Counted from the first letter of the stretch, positions 51,462 through 61,053 are shown. The stretch is 64,000 nucleotides of DNA from Bradyrhizobium sp. MOS003 (GCF_003020125.1 NZ_PYFW01000003.1:62001-126000); one strand, 5' to 3'. Notes: a model not told the origin generated them from the sequence alone. A program made the numbers and translations.

Positions 51462-51588
51462 ATGATGCTCCAATCCTGACGCGGCCGCTCCGGACGCGGT
51501 TACCGCTAGCCTAATGTCGCTTAAGGCCGGGCCGGAGGCAAGTTCTGTCGCTTGCCGCTGGACGGCAAGTCGGGTGCCTGCGGCCGCC

Positions 51589-51602
51589 TTGATCTATCTC
51601 AT
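51589..51602 (+). promoter_or_regulatory. Imperfect FixK box upstream of the universal stress protein gene
   Basis: TTGA-TCTATC-TCAT matches TTG(A/C)-N6-(T/G)CAA except for the last base. It ends 58 bases before the ATG, against 57 for the perfect boxes at fixN and fixG. Position rather than sequence makes it credible. Confidence 0.5.
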
Positions 51603-51659
51603 CCCCATGTGCGGAAGCAGGCGTAAATTCGACCAAAGTCTTTGCACTGGAGAATTCCG

Positions 51660-52493
51660 ATGACATACGCGACGGTGATGGTCAGCCTGGCGCTCGACCA
51701 GTCCAATGAAGCGCGTCTTCAGGTCGCGGGCGAGCTCGCCGAACGATTCGAGGCGGCCATCGTCGGGGTCGCCGCGGCCCAGTTTGCGCCGCCGCTCTAT
51801 TTCACCGACGGCGTCGAGGCGCAAGCATTGATCGACGAAGGCGAAGCTTCGGTCAAGCGGCGGCTGGCTGACCTCGAGGCGCAATTCCGCGCCGCCACGA
51901 AGAATCGCGGCGGACATGCGGAGTGGCGCAGCGCCATGGACTTTCCGGCGCGATTCGCCCTGGCGCAGGCGCGTTGCGCCGACATCGTCGTGAGCGGCGG
52001 GCAGAGCCCGGCCTTCTCCGACGCGTTCGCGCTCGCCAGCCCCAAGGATCTCGTGATGCAGGCCGGCCGGCCCCTTCTCGTCGTGCCCGACCGGGTCAAC
52101 TGGCTCGACCTGCGCAGCGTGCTGGTGGCCTGGAAGGATACGCCGGAGGCGCGGCGCGCGGTGGTCGATGCGCTGCCGATGCTGCGCAAGGCGAGGGACG
52201 TCACCATCGCCACAATTCCGGAGCGCGACGACGACCGTGCGGTCGTGATGGCCGGCGTCACCGACGTTGCCGCCTGGCTCGCCCGCCATGGCGTCACCGC
52301 GACCGCGCGCATCTGCGAAGGCGCCAGGAACGAAGCCGCCGCCGTGCAATTGGAGAAAGTCGCCGGCGACGTCGATGCCGGCCTGATCGTAGCGGGTGCC
52401 TATGGTCATTCGAGGTTTCGTGAACTGATCCTGGGAGGCGTCACTCAATATCTGGTCACGCAGACCGCCCGCAGCGCGCTGCTGTCGCACTGA
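51660..52493 (+). CDS. Universal stress protein, two tandem UspA domains
   Basis: A 277-residue cytoplasmic protein of double Usp length. The first half (MTYATVMVSLALDQSNEARLQVAGELAERFEAAIVGVAAAQ ... GRPLLVVPD) is degenerate at the nucleotide site; the second ends GDVDAGLIVAGAYGHSRFRELILGGVTQYLVTQTARSALLSH, which carries the G-x2-G-x9-G-(S/T)-type ATP signature in altered form. It heads usp-CBS and lies between divergent fixL and fixN, so a role under oxygen limitation is likely. ATG 51660 was chosen; an upstream in-frame ATG adds six residues. Confidence 0.88.
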   Translation: MTYATVMVSLALDQSNEARLQVAGELAERFEAAIVGVAAAQFAPPLYFTDGVEAQALIDEGEASVKRRLADLEAQFRAATKNRGGHAEWRSAMDFPARFALAQARCADIVVSGGQSPAFSDAFALASPKDLVMQAGRPLLVVPDRVNWLDLRSVLVAWKDTPEARRAVVDALPMLRKARDVTIATIPERDDDRAVVMAGVTDVAAWLARHGVTATARICEGARNEAAAVQLEKVAGDVDAGLIVAGAYGHSRFRELILGGVTQYLVTQTARSALLSH

Positions 52494-52524
52494 CGGCCGG
52501 AATCGAAATCGAGGAGGACGCGCC

Positions 52525-52950
52525 GTGTACAGATTTCTTGAACAGACCGTCGACGGCTACATGACGCGCAACGTCAAGGCGGTGCAGCGCGACCGTAACC
52601 TGCTCGAACTCAGCGAGATGTTCGAGGCCGACGATTTCAACTCCTATCCGGTCGAGGACGACGGGCAGGTGGTCGGCATCGTCACCAAATTCGATATCCT
52701 GAAGTGCTTCGCCTTCACGCCGAGCCAAATGCTGCCCCGCTATCACGACCTGATGAGCCGCAAGGTCGGCGACGTGATGACGCCCGAGTTCATCTATGTC
52801 AGCCCCGACACGCGGCTGACGCGCGTGCTCCAGATCATGGTGGAGCACCGCATCAGGAGCATCATCGTGCTCGACGGTGCGCAGAAGCTGGTCGGAATCA
52901 TCGCCCGCGAGGATGTCATCGGGGCGCTCAAGGCGACGGCGCGCGACTGA
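52525..52950 (+). CDS. CBS-domain protein
   Basis: A 141-residue protein of two CBS motifs: VDGYMTRNVKAVQRDRNLLELSEMFEADDFNSYPVEDDGQVVGIVTKFDILK and VGDVMTPEFIYVSPDTRLTRVLQIMVEHRIRSIIVLDGAQKLVGIIAREDVIGAL. Such pairs bind adenosyl nucleotides and report energy state. Start is GTG 52525 behind a strong GAGGAGG. It follows usp after 31 bases and precedes the FixK box of fixN. Confidence 0.9.
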   Translation: MYRFLEQTVDGYMTRNVKAVQRDRNLLELSEMFEADDFNSYPVEDDGQVVGIVTKFDILKCFAFTPSQMLPRYHDLMSRKVGDVMTPEFIYVSPDTRLTRVLQIMVEHRIRSIIVLDGAQKLVGIIAREDVIGALKATARD

Positions 52951-53074
52951 CGCATCAATTTCCCGCCTCCGTAATCTCCCGGAGGCGAAGCCTTACAGTG
53001 CGCGATGCGCGGCGCAAGGGATTGACATCGCGGCCTGATCTGAACCGGCCAACATTAACAGAAATCCACCTGTC

Positions 53075-53088
53075 TTGATTTCAATCAA
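53075..53088 (+). promoter_or_regulatory. FixK/Fnr box of fixNOQP
   Basis: TTGATTTCAATCAA is a perfect palindromic FixK2 box (TTGA-N6-TCAA). It ends 57 bases before the fixN ATG, consistent with a class II activator position around -40 of a start site between the two. Confidence 0.93.
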
Positions 53089-53144
53089 TTCCCCGCGAGG
53101 GTGGATGTGGTTTCTGGCCCCGTGTTCTTTCAGAGAGAATCCGC

Positions 53145-54794
53145 ATGAGCCAGCCCTCCATCTCCAAATCCATGACCATCGGTGAAAGCGGCTTGGCTGT
53201 CGTGTTCGCAGTCACCGCCTTCCTCTGCGTGATCGCTTCGGCCAAGGCGCTCGATGCGCCCTTCGCTTTCCATGCCGCGCTCAGCGCGGCGGCGAGTCTG
53301 GCCGCGGTATTCGTTATCATCAATCGTTACCTCGATCGCCCGGCGGCGCTGCCGCCGCAGGAAATCAACGGGCGCCCGAACTACAATATGGGCCCGATCA
53401 AGTTCTCCTCCTTCATGGCGGTGTTCTGGGGCATTGCCGGCTTCCTCGTCGGCCTCATCATCGCCTCGCAGCTGGCCTGGCCAGCGCTGAACTTCGACCT
53501 GCCCTGGACCAGCTTCGGCCGCCTGCGGCCGCTGCACACCTCCGCCGTGATCTTCGCCTTCGGCGGCAACGTGTTGATCGCGACCTCCTTCTACGTCGTA
53601 CAGAAGTCCTGCCGTGCGCGTCTCGCCGGCGAACTCGCGCCGTGGTTCGTCGTGGTGGGCTACAATTTCTTCATTCTGATCGCCGGCACCGGCTATCTGC
53701 TCGGCGTCACCCAGTCGAAGGAATATGCCGAGCCGGAATGGTACGCCGATTTGTGGCTGACCATCGTCTGGGTCGTCTACCTGCTCGTCTTCCTTGCCAC
53801 CGTCATCAAGCGCAAGGAGCCGCATATCTTCGTCGCGAACTGGTTTTATCTCGCCTTCATCGTGACGATCGCGGTGCTGCATCTCGGCAACAACCCGGCG
53901 CTTCCCGTCTCGGTGTTCGGCTCGAAGTCCTACGTCGCCTGGGGCGGCATCCAGGACGCCATGTTCCAGTGGTGGTACGGCCACAACGCGGTCGGCTTCT
54001 TCCTGACCGCCGGCTTCCTCGCCATCATGTACTACTTCATCCCGAAGCGCGCCGAGCGGCCGATCTATTCCTACCGGCTGTCGATCATCCACTTCTGGGC
54101 GCTGATCTTCCTCTACATCTGGGCCGGTCCGCACCATCTGCACTACACGGCGCTGCCGGATTGGACGCAGACGCTGGGCATGACCTTCTCGATCATGCTG
54201 TGGATGCCCTCCTGGGGCGGCATGATCAACGGCCTGATGACGCTGTCGGGTGCCTGGGACAAGCTGCGCACCGACCCCGTGCTGCGCATGCTCGTGGTCT
54301 CCGTCGCCTTCTACGGCATGTCGACCTTCGAAGGCCCGATGATGTCGATCAAGGTGGTCAACTCGCTCAGCCACTACACCGACTGGACCATCGGCCACGT
54401 GCATTCCGGCGCGCTCGGCTGGGTCGGCTTCGTCTCCTTCGGCGCGCTCTACTGCCTGGTGCCCTGGGCCTGGAATCGCAAGGAGCTCTACAGCCTGAAG
54501 CTGGTCAACTGGCACTTCTGGATCGCGACCCTCGGCATCGTCCTCTACATCTCGGCGATGTGGGTGTCCGGCATCCTCCAGGGCCTGATGTGGCGCGCTT
54601 ACACCTCGCTCGGCTTCCTCGAATACTCCTTCATCGAGACCGTCGAGGCGATGCATCCCTTCTACATCATCCGCGCTGCCGGCGGGGCGCTGTTCCTGAT
54701 CGGCGCTCTGATCATGGCCTATAATCTCTGGATGACGGTTCGCGTCGGCGAGGCGGAAGTCCAGATGCCCGTCGCTCTTCAGCCGGCGGAATGA
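53145..54794 (+). CDS. fixN: cbb3-type cytochrome c oxidase subunit I
   Basis: A 549-residue catalytic subunit of the high-affinity oxidase used at nanomolar oxygen, for example in nodules. About 12-14 membrane helices. Ligand histidines are visible in [15 protein letters not shown] (low-spin heme b), [26 protein letters not shown] (CuB and the cbb3 active-site region), [11 protein letters not shown] and [19 protein letters not shown]-like sequences of the family appear as [12 protein letters not shown]. It is preceded by a perfect FixK box and heads fixNOQP. Length is typical. Confidence 0.97.
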   Translation: MSQPSISKSMTIGESGLAVVFAVTAFLCVIASAKALDAPFAFHAALSAAASLAAVFVIINRYLDRPAALPPQEINGRPNYNMGPIKFSSFMAVFWGIAGFLVGLIIASQLAWPALNFDLPWTSFGRLRPLHTSAVIFAFGGNVLIATSFYVVQKSCRARLAGELAPWFVVVGYNFFILIAGTGYLLGVTQSKEYAEPEWYADLWLTIVWVVYLLVFLATVIKRKEPHIFVANWFYLAFIVTIAVLHLGNNPALPVSVFGSKSYVAWGGIQDAMFQWWYGHNAVGFFLTAGFLAIMYYFIPKRAERPIYSYRLSIIHFWALIFLYIWAGPHHLHYTALPDWTQTLGMTFSIMLWMPSWGGMINGLMTLSGAWDKLRTDPVLRMLVVSVAFYGMSTFEGPMMSIKVVNSLSHYTDWTIGHVHSGALGWVGFVSFGALYCLVPWAWNRKELYSLKLVNWHFWIATLGIVLYISAMWVSGILQGLMWRAYTSLGFLEYSFIETVEAMHPFYIIRAAGGALFLIGALIMAYNLWMTVRVGEAEVQMPVALQPAE

Positions 54795-54804
54795 GGAGCA
54801 AACC

Positions 54805-55539
54805 ATGTCGTTCTGGACACGTCACCAAGTCTTCGAAAAGAACTCCATCATCCTGATCGTCGGTATCCTGCTGGTGATTGCCATCGGCGGTCTCGTCGAG
54901 ATCACCCCGCTGTTCTACCTCAAGAGCACGATCGAGAAGGTCGACGGGGTCAGGCCCTACACGCCGCTGGAGCTCGCCGGGCGCAACGTCTACGTCCGCG
55001 AGGGCTGCTATCTCTGCCACTCGCAGATGATCCGGCCGCTGCGCGACGAGGTCGAGCGTTACGGTCACTTCTCGCTCGCCGCCGAGAGCATGTTCGACCA
55101 CCCGTTCCAGTGGGGCTCCAAGCGTACCGGTCCCGACCTCGCCCGCGTCGGCGCCAAATATTCCGACGACTGGCACGTGACCCATCTGACCAATCCGCGC
55201 GCGATCGTGCCGCAGTCGGTGATGCCGGGCTATCCGTTCCTCAGCCAGAGCGAGGTCGATCCGGACACCATCGCCGACCACATGCGGACGCTGAGGACGG
55301 TTGGCGTACCCTACACGGACGACCAGATCGCCAGCGCCGGTGCCGATATGAAGGCACAGGCCGATCCGGAGAATGCCGGCACCGACGCCTTCAACAAGCG
55401 CTATGCCAAGGCCGTCGTGCGCAATTTCGACGGCAAGGCCGGTTCGCCGACCGAGATGGACGCGCTGATCGCGTACCTGCAGATGCTGGGCACGCTGGTC
55501 GACTTCAAGATCTACAACGAGAAAGCCAATCTTCGCTGA
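54805..55539 (+). CDS. fixO: cbb3 oxidase monoheme cytochrome c subunit II
   Basis: A 244-residue membrane-anchored monoheme cytochrome. One N-terminal helix ([27 protein letters not shown]) is followed by the heme site [14 protein letters not shown] (CYLCH); the distal methionine lies in [12 protein letters not shown]. It passes electrons to FixN. It begins 10 bases after the fixN stop in the same operon. Confidence 0.97.
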   Translation: MSFWTRHQVFEKNSIILIVGILLVIAIGGLVEITPLFYLKSTIEKVDGVRPYTPLELAGRNVYVREGCYLCHSQMIRPLRDEVERYGHFSLAAESMFDHPFQWGSKRTGPDLARVGAKYSDDWHVTHLTNPRAIVPQSVMPGYPFLSQSEVDPDTIADHMRTLRTVGVPYTDDQIASAGADMKAQADPENAGTDAFNKRYAKAVVRNFDGKAGSPTEMDALIAYLQMLGTLVDFKIYNEKANLR

Positions 55540-55552
55540 GAAGGCATGAACG

Positions 55553-55717
55553 ATGAAAGCTATCCTGACACTCGACAATCTCGCGTCCGGTCTCGTGACC
55601 ACGATCTGGACGCCGGTGTTCGTCGCGATCTTTCTCGCGATCATCGCCTACGCTTTTTGGCCCCGTAACAAGGCTGCCTTCGACGAAGCAGCGCACCTGC
55701 CGTTGCGGGAGGAGTGA
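55553..55717 (+). CDS. fixQ: cbb3 oxidase small subunit IV
   Basis: A 54-residue protein (MKAILTLDNLASGLVTTIW...) with one membrane helix (FVAIFLAIIAYAFWP) and a charged tail ending HLPLREE. FixQ/CcoQ stabilises the association of FixP with the core oxidase. It lies 13 bases after fixO, and its stop is 5 bases before the fixP ATG; the tail of the gene contains the fixP ribosome site GGGAGGAG. Confidence 0.93.
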   Translation: MKAILTLDNLASGLVTTIWTPVFVAIFLAIIAYAFWPRNKAAFDEAAHLPLREE

Positions 55718-55722
55718 GAGAC

Positions 55723-56598
55723 ATGACCGACCATCATAGCGACATCGATTCCGTCTCCGGCAAGTCCACGACCGGGCACGAGTGGGACGGCATCAAGGAG
55801 CTCAACACGCCGCTGCCACGCTGGTGGGTGATCACCTTCTATCTCACCATCGTCTGGGCGATCGGCTACTGGGTCGTCTATCCGGCCTGGCCGCTGATCG
55901 CCAGCAACACCACCGGCATGTTCGGCTACTCCTCGCGCGCCGACGTTGCCGTCGAACTCGCCAACCTCGAGAAGATCCGAGGTGGCAAGATGGTGGCGCT
56001 GGGCGCGGCCTCGCTCGCCGACATCGAGAAGGACCCGGCCTTGCTGGCGCTCGCGCGCGCCAAGGGCAAGACCGTGTTCGGCGACAATTGCGCGCCCTGC
56101 CACGGCACCGGCGGTGCCGGCGCCAAGGGTTATCCGAACCTGAACGACGACGACTGGCTATGGGGCGGCACGCTCGACCAGATCATGCAGACCATCCAGT
56201 TCGGCGCGCGCTCCGGTCATGCCAAGACGCATGAGGGCCAGATGCTCGCCTTCGGCAAGGACGGCGTGCTGAAGGGCGACGAGATCGTCACGGTCGCCAA
56301 TTACGTGCGGTCGCTGTCGGGCCTGTCGACCCGCACCGGCTTCGATGCCGCCAAGGGCGAGAAGATCTTTGCCGAGAATTGCGTCGCCTGCCACGGCGAC
56401 GGCGGCAAGGGCAACCAGGAAATGGGCGCCCCGAACCTGACCGACAAAATCTGGCTCTACGGCTCCGACGAGGCGACCCTGATCGAGACCATCGGCCAAG
56501 GCCGCGCCGGCGTGATGCCGGCCTGGGAAGGGCGGCTCGATCCCGCCACCATCAAGGCGATGGCCGTCTACGTCCACTCGCTGGGCGGCGGAAAATAG
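55723..56598 (+). CDS. fixP: cbb3 oxidase diheme cytochrome c subunit III
   Basis: A 291-residue membrane-anchored diheme cytochrome. One N-terminal helix (WWVITFYLTIVWAIGYWVVYPAWP) and two heme sites: CAPCH (VFGDNCAPCHGTGG) and CVACH (IFAENCVACHGDGG). Distal methionine candidates are in EGQMLAFG and RAGVMPAWEG. It takes electrons from soluble cytochrome c. GGGAGGAG sets the ATG at 55723; an in-frame GTG at 55714 is less likely. Last gene of fixNOQP, followed by a terminator. Confidence 0.97.
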   Translation: MTDHHSDIDSVSGKSTTGHEWDGIKELNTPLPRWWVITFYLTIVWAIGYWVVYPAWPLIASNTTGMFGYSSRADVAVELANLEKIRGGKMVALGAASLADIEKDPALLALARAKGKTVFGDNCAPCHGTGGAGAKGYPNLNDDDWLWGGTLDQIMQTIQFGARSGHAKTHEGQMLAFGKDGVLKGDEIVTVANYVRSLSGLSTRTGFDAAKGEKIFAENCVACHGDGGKGNQEMGAPNLTDKIWLYGSDEATLIETIGQGRAGVMPAWEGRLDPATIKAMAVYVHSLGGGK

Positions 56599-56623
56599 TC
56601 GAAGACGTGCCGATCGGCGGCGG

Positions 56624-56651
56624 AACGGGGGCGAACAAATTCGCCCCCGTT
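56624..56651 (+). terminator. Terminator of fixNOQP
   Basis: A perfect 12-bp stem (AACGGGGGCGAA/TTCGCCCCCGTT) with loop CAAA lies 25 bases after the fixP stop, ending in TTT. Its last base is the first base of the next FixK box, so the fixG promoter begins directly at the terminator. Confidence 0.85.
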
Positions 56652-56664
56652 TGCGCTGGATCAA
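56651..56664 (+). promoter_or_regulatory. FixK/Fnr box of fixGHIS
   Basis: TTGC-GCTGGA-TCAA fits TTG(A/C)-N6-(T/G)CAA. It ends 57 bases before the fixG ATG, the same distance as at fixN, so fixGHIS has its own FixK2-dependent promoter in addition to any read-through. Confidence 0.85.
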
Positions 56665-56720
56665 CTGGCCCAGCGGCATCGGGTCTAGGTTTAATCGCAC
56701 CTTCCAAGGCGACTTAAGCG

Positions 56721-58184
56721 ATGAACAAGACCGTGAACCCCAAAGACCTCACGTCCGATGACGGCGGGCCGCTCTACGCCCCCCATAAAAAGGTCTATCC
56801 CCAGAGCGTCTCCGGCACGTTCCGACGCATCAAATGGGGCCTGATGGCGATCTGCCTCGGGGTTTACTATTTCCTCCCCTTCGTGCGCTGGAACCGCGGT
56901 CTCGGTGCCCCCAGCCAGGCGGTGCTGATCGATCTGCCCAACAGCCGCTTCTATTTCTTCTTCATCGAGCTGTGGCCGCAGGAGGTCTACTACTTTACCG
57001 GCCTGTTGATCGTGGCGGCTGTGGCGCTGTTCCTGATGAACTCGGTCGGCGGCCGTATCTGGTGTGGTTATCTCTGTCCGCAGACGGTTTGGACCGACGT
57101 GTTCTACGCCGTCGAGCGTCTGATCGAGGGTGACCGGCGCGAGCGGATGAAGAAGGACAAGTCGTCCGACCCGATGAAGCTCGAGCGCATTTCCGAGATC
57201 GTGCTCAAGCATTCGATCTGGCTCATGATCGCCTGGTGGACCGGCGGCGCCTGGGTGCTCTACTTCAACGACGCGCCGACTCTGGTGAAGGAGCTGGTCA
57301 CCTTCCAGGCGCCGATGATCGCCTATATCTGGATCGGCATCCTCACCGCGACGACCTATCTGCTCGCCGGCTACATGCGCGAGCAGGTCTGCACCTACAT
57401 GTGCCCCTGGCCGCGGATCCAGGCCGCGCTGACCGACGAATGGGCGCTCAACGTCACCTACCGTTACGACCGCGGCGAGAAGCGCACCTCGGTCAAGAAG
57501 GCCGCCGAGCTGCGCGCGCTGGGCGAGCAGGTCGGCGATTGCGTCGATTGCTATCAATGCGTCGCGGTCTGCCCGACCGGCATCGACATCCGCAACGGGC
57601 CGCAGATGGAATGCATCCAGTGCGGGCTCTGCATCGATGCCTGCGACAACGTGATGACCAAGATCGGCCGGCCGAAGCGGCTGATCGGCTACGACAACGA
57701 CATCAACATCCACCGCCGCCAGGAAGGCAAGGCGCCGATCTACCGCATCGTCCGGGCCCGCACCGTGGTCTACAGCGCGATCATCGTGGCCGTCGGCGGC
57801 TTCATGGTCTACACGCTGGCGACGCGCAGCCTGCTCGACGTCAACGTGCTGCACGACCGCAATCCGGTCGCGGTCAAGCTCAGCGACGGTTCGATCCGCA
57901 ACGCCTACACGGTGCGGCTGCTGAACAAGAGCGGCTACGACCGCGTCATCGCCATCGACGCGGAGGGGCCGGTCAATCTCACGATGCACGTCGTCGGAGC
58001 CGATTCGGTGACGCCCGACCGGCCGATGATCGTGATCCCACGCGACGCCACCAGCGAACTCCGCCTGCTCGTCACCGCGCCCGCAGAGAACAATCCGGAC
58101 AAATCAATTCCCGTCCGCTTCCACGTCATGGACATCGGACTGGGTGTCGCCGCGACCGCCACCGACAATTTCGTCGCGCCGTAA
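56721..58184 (+). CDS. fixG: cbb3 oxidase assembly iron-sulfur protein FixG/CcoG
   Basis: A 487-residue inner-membrane protein needed for cbb3 biogenesis, implicated in cuprous ion handling. About five helices plus two ferredoxin 4Fe-4S motifs (CVDCYQCVAVCP and CIQCGLCIDACDN), and membrane-side cysteines in VWCGYLCPQTVW-type and YMREQVCTYMCPWPR segments. The C-terminal 120 residues form an immunoglobulin-like periplasmic domain. It heads fixGHIS behind its own FixK box. Confidence 0.97.
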   Translation: MNKTVNPKDLTSDDGGPLYAPHKKVYPQSVSGTFRRIKWGLMAICLGVYYFLPFVRWNRGLGAPSQAVLIDLPNSRFYFFFIELWPQEVYYFTGLLIVAAVALFLMNSVGGRIWCGYLCPQTVWTDVFYAVERLIEGDRRERMKKDKSSDPMKLERISEIVLKHSIWLMIAWWTGGAWVLYFNDAPTLVKELVTFQAPMIAYIWIGILTATTYLLAGYMREQVCTYMCPWPRIQAALTDEWALNVTYRYDRGEKRTSVKKAAELRALGEQVGDCVDCYQCVAVCPTGIDIRNGPQMECIQCGLCIDACDNVMTKIGRPKRLIGYDNDINIHRRQEGKAPIYRIVRARTVVYSAIIVAVGGFMVYTLATRSLLDVNVLHDRNPVAVKLSDGSIRNAYTVRLLNKSGYDRVIAIDAEGPVNLTMHVVGADSVTPDRPMIVIPRDATSELRLLVTAPAENNPDKSIPVRFHVMDIGLGVAATATDNFVAP

Positions 58185-58199
58185 GTTCAGGAGACCGTC

Positions 58200-58685
58200 A
58201 TGTCGTCAAAGCCACTGACCGGAACCAAGGTGTTCGTGATGCTGGTCGCCTTCTTCGGCCTCGTGATCGGCGTCAACGTCACGATGATGAAGCTTGCAAT
58301 CGCGACGCTGCCCGGGACCGACGTCGACAGTCCCTATGCTGCGGGCCTGACCTACGAGCACGAGATCTCGGCGGCACACGACCAGGCCGCGCGCAAATGG
58401 AAGGTCAACGCCCACATCGAACGCCGCAACGACGGGGGTGCCATGGTCCAGGTCGAAGCGCGCGACGCCAACGGGCAGCCGATCTCGGGGCTTAAGTTCG
58501 ACGGACGCCTGGAACGGCCGACCGACAAGCGGGCCGATCTCGCGGTCGCGTTCACCGAAACCGGAATTGGGATCTATCGCGGCGACGCCGCTGCGGTCGC
58601 GCCCGGCCAATGGAATCTCGTGATCGAAGGCGAGGCGCGTGGCGAGCGCGTGTTCCTGTCGCGTAACCGCGTGATCCTGAACTGA
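58200..58685 (+). CDS. fixH: FixH family protein
   Basis: A 161-residue protein with one N-terminal helix (GTKVFVMLVAFFGLVIGVNVTMMKLAIATLPG) and a periplasmic beta domain (SPYAAGLTYEHEISAAHDQAARKWKVN). Motifs GLTYEH and the closing ERVFLSRNRVIL are typical of FixH/CcoH, which interacts with the cbb3 oxidase during assembly. 15 bases after fixG and 11 before fixI. Confidence 0.94.
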   Translation: MSSKPLTGTKVFVMLVAFFGLVIGVNVTMMKLAIATLPGTDVDSPYAAGLTYEHEISAAHDQAARKWKVNAHIERRNDGGAMVQVEARDANGQPISGLKFDGRLERPTDKRADLAVAFTETGIGIYRGDAAAVAPGQWNLVIEGEARGERVFLSRNRVILN

Positions 58686-58696
58686 GGGACTTCGTC

Positions 58697-60886
58697 ATGC
58701 AAGTCACGCGGGATTTCTCGCACTATGTCCGCACCGCGGGCGAGGGCGTCCAGCACATCGATCTCGCCGTCGAAGGCGTTCACTGCGCCGGCTGCATGGC
58801 CAAGATCGAACGGGGACTCTCGGCCATCCCCGACGTCACCCTGGCCCGCGTCAACCTCACCGACCGTCGCGTCGCGCTCGAATGGAAAGCGGGAACGCTC
58901 GACCCCGGAAAGTTCATCGATCGGCTCGAAGAGCTCGGCTACAAGGCCTACCCGTTCGAGACCGAGAGCGCGGAAGTGGCGGAGGTCGCCGAATCGCGTT
59001 TCCTGCTGCGCTGCCTCGGCGTCGCCGCGTTCGCCACCATGAACGTGATGATGCTGTCGATCCCGGTGTGGTCGGGCAACGTCTCGGACATGCTGCCCGA
59101 GCAGCGCGACTTCTTCCACTGGCTCTCGGCGTTGATCGCGTTGCCGGCGGCAGCCTATGCCGGTCAGCCGTTCTTCCGCTCGGCCTGGCGCGCGCTGTCG
59201 GCAAAGACGACCAACATGGACGTTCCGATCTCGATCGGCGTGATTCTGGCGCTCGGCATGTCCGTGGTCGAGACCTTCCACCACGCCGAACACGCCTATT
59301 TCGACGCAGCGATCATGCTGCTGACCTTCCTGCTCGTCGGCCGCTTCCTCGACCAGAACATGCGACGGCGGACCCGCGCGGTTGCCGGCAATCTCGCGGC
59401 GCTGAAGGCGGAGACGGCCGCGAAGTTCGTCGGTCCCGACGAGATCTCGCAGGTGCCGGTGGCCACGATCAATCCCGGCGACATCGTTCTGCTCCGGCCC
59501 GGCGAGCGCTGCGCGGTCGACGGCACGGTGATCGAGGGACGTTCCGAGATCGACCAGAGCCTGATCACGGGCGAGACGCTCTATGTCACGGCCGAGCAGG
59601 GCACGCCGGTCTATGCGGGCTCCATGAACATCTCCGGCACCCTGCGGGTGCGGGTCTCGGCCGCGTCCGAGGCGACGCTGCTCGCCGACATCACGCGGCT
59701 GCTCGACAACGCGCTTGCCGCGCGCTCGCGCTACATGCGCCTCGCCGACCGCGCCTCGCGGCTCTACGCGCCGGTGGTTCATGCGACCGCGTTCATCACC
59801 ATCCTCGGCTGGGTCATCGCCGGCGCGTCCTGGCATGATGCGATCGTGACCGGCGTCGCCGTGCTGATCATCACCTGCCCCTGCGCGCTGGGCCTTGCCA
59901 TTCCCACCGTGCAGACCATCGCCTCCGGCGCGATGTTCAAGTCCGGCGTGTTGCTGAATTCCGGCGACGCGATCGAGCGTCTGGCTGAGGCCGACCATGT
60001 CATCTTCGACAAGACCGGCACGTTGACGCTGCCGGATCTCGAAGTGATGAATGCCGCCGACATTCCCGCCGCTATCTTCGAACTCGCCGGCCGGCTCGCG
60101 CTGTCGAGCCATCATCCGGTCGCGGCCGCCGTCGCGCAGGCGGCCGGCGCCAGATCGCCTGTCGTCGGCGCGACCGAAGAAGCCGGACAGGGCGTCCGTG
60201 CGACCGTGGATGGCGTCGAGCTTCGCCTTGGCCGCCCCTCCTTCTGCGGCGCGGAGGCGCTGATCGGCAACGCCTTCATCGATCCCGAAGCTTCCATCGT
60301 CGCTTTCAGCAAGGGCAGCGAAAAGTTCGTCCTCTCGGTCCGCCAGGGCCTGCGTCCGGACGCTCAGGCGGTGATCGTGGCGCTGAAGGCACGCAATATC
60401 GGCATCGAGATTCTCTCCGGCGATCGCGAGCCGGCCGTGAAGGCGGCGGCCCGGGCGCTTGGAATCCCCGAATGGCGCGCCGGCGTCACGCCGGCCGACA
60501 AGATCGCGCGGATCGAGGAATTGAAGCAGCGCGGCGCCAAGGTGCTGATGGTCGGCGACGGCATGAACGACGCGCCGTCGCTCGCGGCAGCCCATGTCTC
60601 GATGTCGCCGATCTCGGCCGCGCATCTGAGCCAGGCCACGGCCGACCTCGTCTTCCTCGGCCGGCCACTGGCTCCGGTGGTCGCCGCCATCGACGCCTCG
60701 CGCAAGGCGCTGCATCTGATGCGGCAGAACCTCTGGCTTGCGATCGGCTATAATGTGCTGGCGGTGCCGGTTGCGATCAGCGGCGTCGTGACGCCCCTGA
60801 TCGCGGCTGCGGCCATGAGTGGATCGTCGATCCTGGTCATGCTGAATTCGCTGCGGGCGCGCGGCAAGTCGCGGGAGATCGCGTGA
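58697..60886 (+). CDS. fixI: Copper-transporting P-type ATPase FixI
   Basis: A 729-residue P1B-type ATPase. The N-terminal metal-binding domain has Cys-30 and Cys-33 (GVHCAGCMAK), the membrane copper site is Cys-394-Pro-Cys-396 (ITCPCALGL), and the phosphorylation site is DKTGTLTLPD. MVGDGMNDAPSLAAA is the hinge motif. FixI exports copper for the CuB centre of cbb3 oxidase. Its TGA overlaps the fixS ATG, so the pair is coupled. Confidence 0.97.
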   Translation: MQVTRDFSHYVRTAGEGVQHIDLAVEGVHCAGCMAKIERGLSAIPDVTLARVNLTDRRVALEWKAGTLDPGKFIDRLEELGYKAYPFETESAEVAEVAESRFLLRCLGVAAFATMNVMMLSIPVWSGNVSDMLPEQRDFFHWLSALIALPAAAYAGQPFFRSAWRALSAKTTNMDVPISIGVILALGMSVVETFHHAEHAYFDAAIMLLTFLLVGRFLDQNMRRRTRAVAGNLAALKAETAAKFVGPDEISQVPVATINPGDIVLLRPGERCAVDGTVIEGRSEIDQSLITGETLYVTAEQGTPVYAGSMNISGTLRVRVSAASEATLLADITRLLDNALAARSRYMRLADRASRLYAPVVHATAFITILGWVIAGASWHDAIVTGVAVLIITCPCALGLAIPTVQTIASGAMFKSGVLLNSGDAIERLAEADHVIFDKTGTLTLPDLEVMNAADIPAAIFELAGRLALSSHHPVAAAVAQAAGARSPVVGATEEAGQGVRATVDGVELRLGRPSFCGAEALIGNAFIDPEASIVAFSKGSEKFVLSVRQGLRPDAQAVIVALKARNIGIEILSGDREPAVKAAARALGIPEWRAGVTPADKIARIEELKQRGAKVLMVGDGMNDAPSLAAAHVSMSPISAAHLSQATADLVFLGRPLAPVVAAIDASRKALHLMRQNLWLAIGYNVLAVPVAISGVVTPLIAAAAMSGSSILVMLNSLRARGKSREIA

Positions 60887-61053
60887 TGGAGATCCTTGTC
60901 ATCCTCGTCCCGCTGGCGCTGATGCTCGGAGGCGCCGGTCTCGTCGCCTTTCTCTGGTCGCTCAAAAGCGGCCAGTACGACGATCTCGATGGTGCCGCCT
61001 GGCGCGCCATCGCCGACGACGAGCCGCCGCAGGAGGCGCCGGCAAAGCGCTAG
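60886..61053 (+). CDS. fixS: cbb3-type cytochrome oxidase assembly protein FixS/CcoS
   Basis: A 55-residue membrane protein with one helix (ILVILVPLALMLGGAGLVAFLWSLK) followed by the conserved SGQYDDLDGAAWR motif of CcoS. It is needed to insert heme and copper cofactors into the oxidase. Its stop TAG shares the palindrome CTAG (61050-61053) with the stop of the convergent MFS gene. Confidence 0.95.
   Translation: MEILVILVPLALMLGGAGLVAFLWSLKSGQYDDLDGAAWRAIADDEPPQEAPAKR

Noticed and set aside
53130..54806. Minus-strand open frame (558 codons) opposite fixN
   Set aside because: Glu/Asp/Gln/Arg-rich antisense shadow of a highly conserved oxidase gene.
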